DNA of 22,524 nucleotides from IMG/VR virus record IMGVR_UViG_3300009419_000110, positions 1 through 22,524 of that record; one strand, written 5' to 3'. The notes below the pieces were generated by a model that worked only from the letters and a program-made list of their open reading frames with translations, did not search any database and had not been told where the DNA came from. Source of the stretch: a virus. The translations under genes and the position numbers were made by a program. Shown here piece after piece: positions 15,987-21,454 of the stretch (position 1 is its first letter; every line of letters starts with the position of its first letter).

Positions 15987-16200
15987 GTTAACTACTGATC
16001 AGGCAAAACAACTAGAAGCATTTGTAGAAGACCACATGAGTGGTTGCTATATGATGCTACATGATGAAGAAGATGTTAGAGAAGGCTTTCAGCCATATGA
16101 CGCTTATAGCGGATGTCAAACTTGTGACACAAGAGAGCATCTAATGGCAACATTTGATTGGCTAAGATCTCAAAATATTGTTGACGTATACGTCAACTAA
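15973..16200 (+). CDS. small hypothetical protein
   Basis: A 75-residue acidic protein from ATG 15973 (a TTG at 15952 would add 7 residues). It contains Cys25 and a Cys pair (GCQTCDTREH, about 47-54) with nearby His residues that might bind a metal. The segment HLMATFDWLRSQNI is helical. It overlaps the HNH gene by 14 bases and ends just before tRNA-Arg. Its last codons form an 18-base perfect palindrome. Family not recognised. Confidence 0.65.
   Translation: MQKIELTTDQAKQLEAFVEDHMSGCYMMLHDEEDVREGFQPYDAYSGCQTCDTREHLMATFDWLRSQNIVDVYVN
16180..16197. repeat. 18-base perfect palindrome before tRNA-Arg
   Basis: GTTGACGTATACGTCAAC reads identically on both strands. It covers the last codons before the TAA of the upstream gene and ends 8 bases before tRNA-Arg. 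With no loop it is more like a binding site for a dimeric regulator or nuclease than a terminator. No second copy was noticed in the window. Confidence 0.6.
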
Positions 16201-16205
16201 TATAT

Positions 16206-16278
16206 GCCTCTGTAGCTCAGGGGATAGAGCGACGGACTTCTAATCCGCAGGCCGCAGGTTCGATTCCTGCCAGGGGCA
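16206..16278 (+). tRNA. tRNA-Arg (anticodon TCT)
   Basis: The acceptor GCCTCTG pairs with CAGGGGC (one G:T pair). The anticodon loop CTTCTAA carries TCT, reading AGA, a codon used very often in these genes. The T arm is GCAGG/CCTGC with loop TTCGATT, and the discriminator is A. CCA is not encoded. The first pair of the anticodon stem is A:C, a small irregularity. Confidence 0.92.
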
Positions 16279-16281
16279 CTA

Positions 16282-16310
16282 TTGACACATTAATCTAAAG
16301 AGAGTATAAT
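16282..16310 (+). promoter_or_regulatory. perfect consensus sigma70-type promoter
   Basis: TTGACA (16282-16287) and TATAAT (16305-16310), both perfect, are separated by 17 bases directly after tRNA-Arg. Transcription would start near 16317 and the leader contains AAGGAG 5 bases before ATG 16333. It is among the strongest-looking promoters in the window and drives the Cys-motif protein and downstream accessory genes. Confidence 0.88.
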
Positions 16311-16332
16311 TAAAATATAACAAGGAGCTCAT

Positions 16333-16899
16333 ATGCCAAAGGGTAGATATACAGTCGGCGGTAAAGGTACACACGGATGTTCAGGTTATCCAGTAGTTGG
16401 GGATACGGGTAAAGTTCATGGTTGCCATAAAACACCAGAAGGCGCTAGAGCACAACAAGCAGCAATTTACGCTAATGAGTCACAGAAGTCTTACGATGGA
16501 TGTTGCCCAGAGGATAATCCATTTGCAAAAGCACAAGGACCTTGCTGGGAAGGATATGAGCAGGTTGGATTTAAAACTCAAAATGGTAAAAAGGTTCCAA
16601 ATTGCGTAAAGGTTGATTCAAATAAAGCTGCAGATAATGAAGATCAGTCTGGTGAAGGACATGATAAAAAGAAAAAGAAGAAGTTAGTTAAATCAGATTA
16701 TACTATTGTTGATTCTCACCCAAGATGTGAAGGCGTAGCATTAGTTGATAACGATGGAACAAATGTTTTGTGTTATGGATCTAGAGAAGACGCACAGAAT
16801 GCACTTGATGGAATGAATGACGATAACGAAGAATCCTCAGTAAGACCTAATGATATGAATAAAATTTGGAAGGGATCTGGATTTGACACTCGTAGATGA
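16333..16899 (+). CDS. three-module Cys-motif protein of phage type
   Basis: A 188-residue protein with three small Cys-pair modules. The first (residues 12-48) has Cys16 and Cys31 in GCSGYPVV...GCHKTPEGA. The second (70-92) is CWEGYEQVGFK...VPNCV with Cys71 and Cys91. The third (131-165) has Cys132 and Cys147 in RCEGVALV...LCYGSREDA. Modules one and three keep the same 15-residue Cys spacing and a following Glu-x-Ala. The first two are motifs I recall from phage structural or protease proteins, there usually attached to larger domains. A Lys run (112-117) joins two and three. It may bind metal or form disulfides in the virion; function unproved. It has its own consensus promoter. Confidence 0.72.
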   Translation: MPKGRYTVGGKGTHGCSGYPVVGDTGKVHGCHKTPEGARAQQAAIYANESQKSYDGCCPEDNPFAKAQGPCWEGYEQVGFKTQNGKKVPNCVKVDSNKAADNEDQSGEGHDKKKKKKLVKSDYTIVDSHPRCEGVALVDNDGTNVLCYGSREDAQNALDGMNDDNEESSVRPNDMNKIWKGSGFDTRR

Positions 16900-17110
16900 G
16901 AAAGTTGAAACAAGAGAAGTAGAATTAAAAGTAACAGATAGATGTGATGCTTGCTCAGCTCAAGCATTTGTATACCTTAAGGGTATATCTGGTGAGTTGT
17001 ATTTTTGTGGTCACCATTATGCAAAAAATGAAGAAAAGTTACAGTCGTGGGCATTTACAATAGTTGATGCTCGTGATACAATTAATAGTAAGCCAGATTC
17101 AAGTAACTAA
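16883..17110 (+). CDS. DUF7455-like zinc-binding protein
   Basis: A 75-residue protein resembling the actinobacterial DUF7455 family. The zinc site is Cys21-x2-Cys24 (CDACSAQAFV) with Cys42, His44 and His45 (LYFCGHH), followed by a short helix and an IVDARDT segment. This family is frequent in Actinobacteria and is part of the argument for an actinobacterial host. TTG 16883 is taken as start because AAGGGA lies about 8 bases upstream; it overlaps the previous gene by 17 bases. Molecular role unknown. Confidence 0.75.
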   Translation: MTLVDEKVETREVELKVTDRCDACSAQAFVYLKGISGELYFCGHHYAKNEEKLQSWAFTIVDARDTINSKPDSSN

Positions 17111-17125
17111 GAGAACGGATATGCG

Positions 17126-17596
17126 GTGCAAACATTTTTACCATACAGCGATTTTGACGAATGCGCTTCAGTTTTAGATTCACGCAGATGAAATAAGCAG
17201 TTGTTAGAGGGAAGGCAGATCCTTAACTCTTTATCTGGAGTCTCAAAAGGTTGGCGTAATCATCCAGCAGTTAAGATGTGGGCGGGATCAGAATTAGTTT
17301 TATATAACTACCTTAACGCTATTGCTAAAGAATGTTACAATCGTGGCATTAAGTTTAAGAATAACCTAGATGCAATTGATCAAACAATTGACACTCATTT
17401 TCAGGCAGTAGAGTTTAATAATCGTCCATTCTGGATGAAAGATCAAACACTTTTACGAAGAGTAAATGCAACACACCAAGCTAATCTATATAGAAAGGAT
17501 AGCCACGAATACGCACTATTTCAATCGGCATATGATGATGTAAATAATGATCCATGCTGTGATACCTGTAGCTATTTTTGGCCAACTCACGAATAA
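17126..17596 (+). CDS. MSMEG_6728-family protein, interrupted by one in-frame TGA
   Basis: From GTG 17126 the frame reads VQTFLPYSDFDECASVLDSRR, then TGA (17189-17191, codon 22), then NKQLLEGRQILNSL and onward to TAA 17596. The whole fits the actinobacterial MSMEG_6728 family, whose N-terminus is typically MQTFLPYPDF...LDxxRLGKQRVE...QIL; the domain includes the HPAVKMW motif and ends with a CCDTCSYFWP Cys cluster. The stop lies where Leu is usual, so TTA-to-TGA is one explanation; CGA or TGG changed to TGA are others. Translation from TTG 17201 could make a shortened product lacking the conserved N-terminus. No frameshift is seen. Confidence 0.78.
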
Positions 17597-17797
17597 ATGC
17601 CCAAGTACCAATATAAGTGTGACTGTGATGTAAGCGTAGCAGTTGAAGATAATATTCATGAGTTCGAAAGATCAATCATGGACGATGAGCCCAAGTATCC
17701 TTGCCCTTATTGTGGTGAAGATATGTCACGTGTATACAGTTCATTCGGAATTAAGTTTAACGGACCAGGGTTTTATAAAACAGACTCAGGAAAGTAA
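17597..17797 (+). CDS. FmdB-like zinc-ribbon protein
   Basis: A 66-residue protein of the FmdB/zinc-ribbon type: MPKYQYKC at the N-terminus, a second Cys pair CPYCG (36-40), then a stretch ending GIKFNGPGFYKTDSGK, the usual end of this family. The first Cys pair is Cys8-Asp-Cys10, where family members usually have two residues between the cysteines; this could weaken zinc binding. The ATG directly follows the upstream TAA, and its own TAA directly precedes the next ATG. Regulatory or chaperone-like roles are proposed for the family; none is proved here. Confidence 0.77.
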   Translation: MPKYQYKCDCDVSVAVEDNIHEFERSIMDDEPKYPCPYCGEDMSRVYSSFGIKFNGPGFYKTDSGK

Positions 17798-18496
17798 ATG
17801 ATAAATCAAATTTTATTGTTGGATGATGAAACAAATGAAGCTGATGCTTTAGTAGATAGCAATAAAAAGCTATTTAATATGTTTTATCCAGATCTTGGCT
17901 ATAAAATTTGGAAGATGCAGGATATCAGATCATTTTTGTCTAGCAGTTTTGACAGTGATGTGATTAATGCATTTGATAGTTTGAAGCCATACGCATATAA
18001 ATCAGATCTAGCAAGGCTATGTATCTTATATGAGCTAGGTGGATTCTATTTTGATATTCATACAAAGCCAGCGTCAAGTTTTATTCCAGATAAAAAGATT
18101 ATGGCATTTAGGGATATTCAAAAAAATAGTTTTACCTCATGGTCTGTACAAACAAATGTATTGTTTTCACAGCCAGGACAAAAAGTTTTCTCTGATGCTA
18201 TATCCATACTGTTAGAGAATGTAAGAAATAGGTACTACGGAATTACTGCTTTATGTCCAACTGGTCCAACAGTTATGGGAAAAGCTTTTGCTAATTTTGG
18301 AGCTACATTAGATCATCTAATTGGTGATTTTATGGAACTTACTCCATCTTTTGGCATAAAGAATAATGCTTCAGTGCTACCAGACGGAAAGATATTTGCA
18401 TTTGGCAAGAATTTGCCTGGTGGAGATATAAGTATGTATGGGTCAAACAACTATGGGAAAATGTGGTTTGATAAAAATATTTATAGTGGGGATTAG
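17798..18496 (+). CDS. GT32-like glycosyltransferase
   Basis: A 232-residue enzyme resembling the DXD-containing sugar transferases of family GT32 (Gly_transf_sug). The signature AYKSDLARLCILYELGG then FYFDIHT is clear (Asp70, Asp86). The normal DXD reads Asp86-Ile-His88, so the second acidic residue is His; either metal use differs or activity is reduced. The C-terminal half has PTGPTVMGKAF and a Gly-rich end. It may glycosylate host surface polymers, virion proteins or DNA bases; the substrate cannot be read. AGGAAAG lies upstream of ATG 17798. The last 10 bases and the stop codon lie inside tRNA-Asn. Confidence 0.82.
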   Translation: MINQILLLDDETNEADALVDSNKKLFNMFYPDLGYKIWKMQDIRSFLSSSFDSDVINAFDSLKPYAYKSDLARLCILYELGGFYFDIHTKPASSFIPDKKIMAFRDIQKNSFTSWSVQTNVLFSQPGQKVFSDAISILLENVRNRYYGITALCPTGPTVMGKAFANFGATLDHLIGDFMELTPSFGIKNNASVLPDGKIFAFGKNLPGGDISMYGSNNYGKMWFDKNIYSGD

Positions 18497-18559
18497 CTCA
18501 GTCGGCAGAGCGGGAAACTGTTAATTTCTAGGTCATAGGTTCGAGTCCTATATCCCCAG
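18487..18559 (+). tRNA. tRNA-Asn (anticodon GTT)
   Basis: The acceptor TGGGGAT pairs with ATCCCCA. The anticodon stem GGAAA/TTTCT (one G:T) carries loop CTGTTAA with GTT. The T stem is ATAGG/CCTAT and the discriminator is G. Its first ten bases are shared with the end of the glycosyltransferase gene. First of five tRNAs in a row. Confidence 0.92.
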
Positions 18560-18563
18560 CAGT

Positions 18564-18634
18564 GCGAGTGTTACATAATGGTAGTGTCTCTGCCTTCCAA
18601 GCAGATAGTGCCAGTTCGATTCTGGTCACTCGCT
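18564..18634 (+). tRNA. tRNA-Gly (anticodon TCC)
   Basis: The acceptor GCGAGTG pairs with CACTCGC. The anticodon stem TCTGC/GCAGA carries loop CTTCCAA with TCC, reading GGA, a very common codon here. The discriminator is T, and CCA follows directly at 18635-18637, so the 3' end is encoded. Confidence 0.93.
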
Positions 18635-18637
18635 CCA

Positions 18638-18720
18638 GGAAGTATGGCAGAGTGGTCGAATGCAACGGTTTGCTAAATCGTAGATCGAAAGATCCACAGG
18701 TTCGAATCCTGTTACTTCCG
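18638..18720 (+). tRNA. tRNA-Ser (anticodon GCT)
   Basis: A class II tRNA with a long variable arm (around AGATCGAAAGATCC). The acceptor is GGAAGTA/TACTTCC. The anticodon stem ACGGT/ATCGT carries loop TTGCTAA with GCT, reading AGC and AGT. The discriminator is G, followed by an encoded CCA at 18721-18723. Confidence 0.93.
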
Positions 18721-18724
18721 CCAG

Positions 18725-18795
18725 TTTCCACTCGTCCAACGGCAGGACATCGCCCTTTGGAGGCGAGAATCGTGGTTCGAATCCATGGTGGAAAG
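18725..18795 (+). tRNA. tRNA-Gln (anticodon TTG)
   Basis: The acceptor TTTCCAC pairs with GTGGAAA. The D stem is GTCC/GGAC. The anticodon stem TCGCC/GGCGA carries loop CTTTGGA with TTG, reading CAA. The T stem is CGTGG/CCATG with one wobble. The discriminator is G. The weak U1:A72 first pair is typical of glutamine tRNAs. Confidence 0.9.
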
Positions 18796-18799
18796 CTAG

Positions 18800-18872
18800 G
18801 CCCCTATAGCCCAGCGGTAGAGGCACACGACTTAAAATCGTGACAGCGTTGGTTCGAATCCAACTAGGGGTA
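18800..18872 (+). tRNA. class I tRNA with anticodon TAA (nominal Leu, lacking a long variable arm)
   Basis: A well-formed cloverleaf. The acceptor is GCCCCTA/TAGGGGT (G:T at the first pair), the anticodon stem CACGA/TCGTG with loop CTTAAAA, and the T stem GTTGG/CCAAC. The discriminator is A. The anticodon TAA reads the Leu codon TTA, but the variable region is only five bases (ACAGC), whereas bacterial Leu tRNAs are class II with a long arm. The D stem has one mismatched pair. Amino acid identity is therefore uncertain. Confidence 0.85.
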
Positions 18873-18878
18873 CTATTC

Positions 18879-18887
18879 TGGTATAAT
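18879..18887 (+). promoter_or_regulatory. extended -10 promoter giving a leaderless mRNA
   Basis: TGGTATAAT (18879-18887) is an extended -10 element with a perfect hexamer at 18882-18887. Exactly six bases separate it from ATG 18894, so transcription should start at or next to the start codon. There is no Shine-Dalgarno. Leaderless genes are common in Actinobacteria. Confidence 0.7.
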
Positions 18888-18893
18888 CGATAC

Positions 18894-19280
18894 ATGAGCA
18901 TGTACACATATTATACAAAGATTGACAAGGTAGTCGACGGTGATACAGTAGATGTATTTATCGATCTAGGTTTCAGCGTATGGCACAAGGAAAGAATTAG
19001 ACTTTCTGGAATTGATACAGCTGAAAAGAATACTCCGCTTGGCAAAGCACTAAAGACTTATATGATCTCTCTACTAGAGGGAAAACTTGTTAAGCTTGAA
19101 GTATCTAAGCCAGATAAGTATGGAAGATACTTAGGAAAGATTTACCTTGACTCAGAAGAAAGTATTAATGATCAACTTATTAAAGTTGGTCTAGCTAAGC
19201 CTTATGGCGGAGATTCAAAAGTTGGTCTCTGGACAGAGGAAGAGTTATCTAAAACAACCATAACTGCAATACTAAAGTAA
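18894..19280 (+). CDS. thermonuclease (SNase family)
   Basis: A 128-residue staphylococcal-nuclease-like protein with the OB-type fold. The motifs are VVDGDTVDVFIDLGF, RIRLSGIDTAEKN (catalytic Arg and Glu) and DKYGRYLGKIYL (second Arg), then INDQLIKVGLAKPY. No signal peptide is visible, so it would act inside the cell, perhaps degrading host nucleic acid. ATG 18894 is preferred to any start inside the tRNA because an extended -10 promoter places the mRNA 5' end there. ATG 18900 is a second possibility. Confidence 0.9.
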   Translation: MSMYTYYTKIDKVVDGDTVDVFIDLGFSVWHKERIRLSGIDTAEKNTPLGKALKTYMISLLEGKLVKLEVSKPDKYGRYLGKIYLDSEESINDQLIKVGLAKPYGGDSKVGLWTEEELSKTTITAILK

Positions 19281-19288
19281 GGAATAAT

Positions 19289-19459
19289 ATGTCAGAAGAC
19301 AAGTACATTGACAAGCTAGAGCCGCATGTCAATAAAGAGCCAGACCTACAGAAAAAATCAGTTTGGGAAGGTGTTTTTAATCCAGCAACCCCAAACACAG
19401 CAGAGGAAATTCTAGAAGAAATTCTTGTAGAAACCCTTGACGAAAAGCTATCAGACTGA
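19289..19459 (+). CDS. short acidic protein (56 residues)
   Basis: A 56-residue acidic peptide with AAGGA just upstream of ATG 19289. The N-terminal third is charged, the middle has a Trp-containing loop (SVWEGVFNPATPNTAEE), and the C-terminus is an acidic amphipathic helix (EILEEILVETLDEKL). It may be a protein-binding adaptor. No family recognised. A probable promoter for the next gene lies in its last 23 bases. Confidence 0.58.
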   Translation: MSEDKYIDKLEPHVNKEPDLQKKSVWEGVFNPATPNTAEEILEEILVETLDEKLSD

Positions 19460-19465
19460 TAGAAT
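19437..19465 (+). promoter_or_regulatory. probable sigma70-type promoter
   Basis: TTGACG (19437-19442) and TAGAAT (19460-19465) are 17 bases apart, each hexamer one base from consensus. Transcription would begin near 19472, about 20 bases before ATG 19491, where GAAAGAAG serves as a purine-rich ribosome site. The -35 lies inside the upstream small gene. Confidence 0.55.
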
Positions 19466-19490
19466 TAAATATACTAACTGAAAGAAGAAA

Positions 19491-19712
19491 ATGGCTAAAT
19501 TGAATTACGAGGCAGCTCATAAAGTTGTCGACGCAAACTATAACCTATACTGGGACGGATGGAACATCTGTTCTTGGCGTAGAGACCATAAAGGATTTTT
19601 TAATAAGCAAGGAATTTTTAGAAATGGTAACTGGGGAATTGTAGAGTGCTTCAATATGGAAGATGATGGCACGTGGAAGGTCCCAGATAAATATGTCAAA
19701 TATATTAAATGA
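19491..19712 (+). CDS. aromatic-rich small hypothetical protein
   Basis: A 73-residue protein unusually rich in Trp and Tyr (five Trp, six Tyr). The pattern NYNLYWDGWNICSWRRDHKGFFNKQG...NGNWGIVECFNMEDDGTWKVP reads like a compact beta-sheet domain. No catalytic motif is seen and the family is not recognised. It has its own probable promoter and overlaps the WhiB-like gene by 20 bases, so both may be expressed together. Confidence 0.68.
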   Translation: MAKLNYEAAHKVVDANYNLYWDGWNICSWRRDHKGFFNKQGIFRNGNWGIVECFNMEDDGTWKVPDKYVKYIK

Positions 19713-20007
19713 TTTAGGCGTAGATGTAGAAGATTTAGATTGGACAGATTTAGCAGCATGTTCAGGTATGCCAGCCGAATTCTTTTTTGACACGTACGAA
19801 ATTGATCAAACATTAGCTAAGAACATTGATGAGATGTGCTTAGTTTGTCCAGTAGCAAAGCAATGTCTTGCCGCTGGTGTAGAGGGAGATGAGTATGGCG
19901 TATGGGGCGGAGCCTATTTAACTTTGGGTGATGTAGATAAAACTAGGAACTCTCATAAAACTCCAGAAATCTGGAAAAGATGGAAGAGTAAGCATGGACA
20001 AAAGTAG
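19693..20007 (+). CDS. whiB: WhiB-like Fe-S transcription regulator
   Basis: A 104-residue WhiB-family protein with all key features: Cys23, Cys49-x2-Cys52-x5-Cys58 for the 4Fe-4S cluster, the GVWGG turn (69-73), and a basic C-terminal tail (about 84-104). WhiB proteins occur in Actinobacteria and their phages, bind the primary sigma factor and change promoter choice; the phage TM4 WhiB is a known example that affects host growth. ATG 19693 is used because the 10 extra upstream residues are a shadow of the previous gene. Neighbouring promoters resemble the sigma70 type, so it might control phage or host promoters. Confidence 0.92.
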   Translation: MSNILNDLGVDVEDLDWTDLAACSGMPAEFFFDTYEIDQTLAKNIDEMCLVCPVAKQCLAAGVEGDEYGVWGGAYLTLGDVDKTRNSHKTPEIWKRWKSKHGQK

Positions 20008-20266
20008 GGTTATTTACAATAGGGAGATGGCTAAAGCTGTAAGACAGGTAAAGCCACCATTTCCAGGAATTGTAATTGACATAGCGGAATATCCAGAATT
20101 TTTAACTATAAGAATGTATGAAGATAATATAATGTCTTTTGATATTAACCAAAGGGTTACTATAACGGACTACATAACTTTAGTTAGAAAAGTGATCGAA
20201 TCATATGGTGTAAGATGCGAGTTCGAAGGAGTCCCAGGCGATGGCAGAACAAAGGTACAACGATAG
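19994..20266 (+). CDS. hypothetical protein
   Basis: A 90-residue protein starting at ATG 19994 inside the end of whiB (14-base overlap). The basic N-terminus is followed by beta-like segments (IVIDIAEYPEFLTIRMYEDN, VTITDYITLVRKV) and a helix. The regular strand/helix alternation suggests a real small domain but gives no function. Overlap with whiB and with the next gene indicates co-expression. Confidence 0.66.
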   Translation: MDKSRVIYNREMAKAVRQVKPPFPGIVIDIAEYPEFLTIRMYEDNIMSFDINQRVTITDYITLVRKVIESYGVRCEFEGVPGDGRTKVQR

Positions 20267-20465
20267 AATACAGATAGTATGGCTCCATGAAGAACAATGT
20301 CATGGATCTATAGTTAAAGAAGGTGCATATGCATCTCTAGTTCGATACCAGCAAGATGGTATAGATTTCGAGGTGTTTGTTGACAACGGAGATTTCTCTA
20401 TTGTAGATGAAATAGGCTTTGAACATATTGAGGAGTATGATGATGGATCAGATACTTTGCTATAG
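20241..20465 (+). CDS. small acidic beta-rich hypothetical protein
   Basis: A 74-residue protein beginning at ATG 20241 within the previous gene (26-base overlap). It is beta-rich with segments such as RIQIVWLHEEQCHGSIV and GIDFEVFVDNGDFSIV, and ends in an acidic tail. The pattern resembles small SH3- or Tudor-like barrels, but that is only a visual impression. Family not recognised. It ends 23 bases into the next gene. Confidence 0.65.
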   Translation: MAEQRYNDRIQIVWLHEEQCHGSIVKEGAYASLVRYQQDGIDFEVFVDNGDFSIVDEIGFEHIEEYDDGSDTLL

Positions 20466-20682
20466 TTGTAGCAAATCTAGATTTAAGATAAGTGCAAAAA
20501 AATCTGTGCTTATTAAAGGAATAAATCTACTCCTTTGCGAGCAATGCATATCTAATGGATATGAGCCAAGATGGGCCATCATTCTTGCTGGCAGACAATA
20601 TGGGTCGGAGTTAGTAAAAGAATACGTGCTTAACCATAAATACTATGGAGAAGAGATAAGTGCTACGGAGCTTCTTGTATGA
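20443..20682 (+). CDS. small zinc-binding protein
   Basis: A 79-residue protein with two Cys pairs, Cys6-x2-Cys9 and Cys32-x2-Cys35, forming a probable treble-clef or zinc-ribbon site. A basic segment (11-25) lies between them and a helical C-terminal half follows. Three consecutive ATG codons occur (20437, 20440, 20443); AGGAG at 20431-20435 is best spaced for 20443, so this start is chosen. Function unknown; it may bind nucleic acid or a protein partner. Confidence 0.68.
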   Translation: MDQILCYSCSKSRFKISAKKSVLIKGINLLLCEQCISNGYEPRWAIILAGRQYGSELVKEYVLNHKYYGEEISATELLV

Positions 20683-20903
20683 AAACATCAGAAAGAATTG
20701 GTTATATATTAGGAATACTAATAGGATTATCAGTCTGGGGATACATAATTTATTATGTAGCATCGGAGTTGTTTAATAGAATTATCAATGATTCTGCTGA
20801 TCCATTCCCAGTGTTGACACTATTGGTTGGAATTGCTATACTTATAAGACAGACTTCCTTAACTAAGAAATTTAAAGCTATTCAAGAATGGATAAATAAA
20901 TGA
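20679..20903 (+). CDS. small membrane protein with two transmembrane helices
   Basis: A 74-residue protein whose ATG overlaps the previous TGA (ATGA). Two hydrophobic segments are visible (about residues 7-29 and 43-57) separated by a short acidic loop, with a basic C-terminal tail (about 58-74). The basic tail would be cytoplasmic, giving a hairpin topology. The size and topology fit a holin or a small inner-membrane modifier, but no lysin is seen nearby, so holin is only a possibility. Confidence 0.7.
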   Translation: MKTSERIGYILGILIGLSVWGYIIYYVASELFNRIINDSADPFPVLTLLVGIAILIRQTSLTKKFKAIQEWINK

Positions 20904-21454
20904 CAGTCATCGCTGCCGTTGTAAATGAAAATGGTTCCTATATTGCTGGTGACCGTGGTGCATCTGATGACAACATTATTCTTCCATTAGCTCACCCAAA
21001 GGTTTGGCAGATAGGTCAGTACCTGTTTGGCTATTATGGTAGTATGGACGGCGAAAAGGTTATGTATAACTTTGACCCACCAGTACCAACAGCAGCACAA
21101 AGAAAGAACATAGATAAGTTCATGGGGAATGACTTTACTAAAGCATTAAAAGATTTCTATGATGAGCATTTTGTATTTACTGCAGAAAAAGAATGCGACT
21201 TTGGAATGATAATTATTGCAGAGGGTAGAATGTATGAGCATGATGCTGGAACTATGTCAATGACAAGATTTGAAACAGATTATCTTTCTGTCGGAAGCGG
21301 ATCAGAGTATGCTTATGGATCACTATACAGCACACAGGTGTGGAGCGACGGAAAGAAAAGAGTAAGAATTGCTATTGAGGCGGCTACAAAGTACAGCCCC
21401 TCCTGTATGCAACCAATAGACGTAATATCAATACCAAGAAAAGAGATAAAGTAA
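20900..21454 (+). CDS. proteasome/HslV-like Ntn hydrolase
   Basis: A 184-residue protein resembling proteasome beta and HslV peptidases. After removal of Met, Thr would be the N-terminal nucleophile. With Thr as 1, Asp17 lies in the AGDRGAS motif and Lys33 in HPKVW, exactly the proteasome catalytic positions. FGYYGS follows in the usual place, and a later SVGSGSEYAYGSL matches the Gly-rich active-site loop. No long propeptide is present, as in HslV. It probably self-assembles into a chamber and digests proteins. No HslU- or Mpa-like ATPase partner is visible in the window. ATG 20900 overlaps the previous stop by 4 bases. Confidence 0.83.
   Translation: MTVIAAVVNENGSYIAGDRGASDDNIILPLAHPKVWQIGQYLFGYYGSMDGEKVMYNFDPPVPTAAQRKNIDKFMGNDFTKALKDFYDEHFVFTAEKECDFGMIIIAEGRMYEHDAGTMSMTRFETDYLSVGSGSEYAYGSLYSTQVWSDGKKRVRIAIEAATKYSPSCMQPIDVISIPRKEIK

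Noticed and set aside
15009-18872. A suppressor tRNA explaining the in-frame stops
   Set aside because: None of the seven tRNAs has anticodon CTA, TTA or TCA. The TAA anticodon reads the codon TTA, not the stop TAA.
18528-18907. Open frames on both strands across the tRNA cluster
   Set aside because: They follow tRNA sequence (for example the repeated GGTTCGAATCC T-loops) and are not protein-like.
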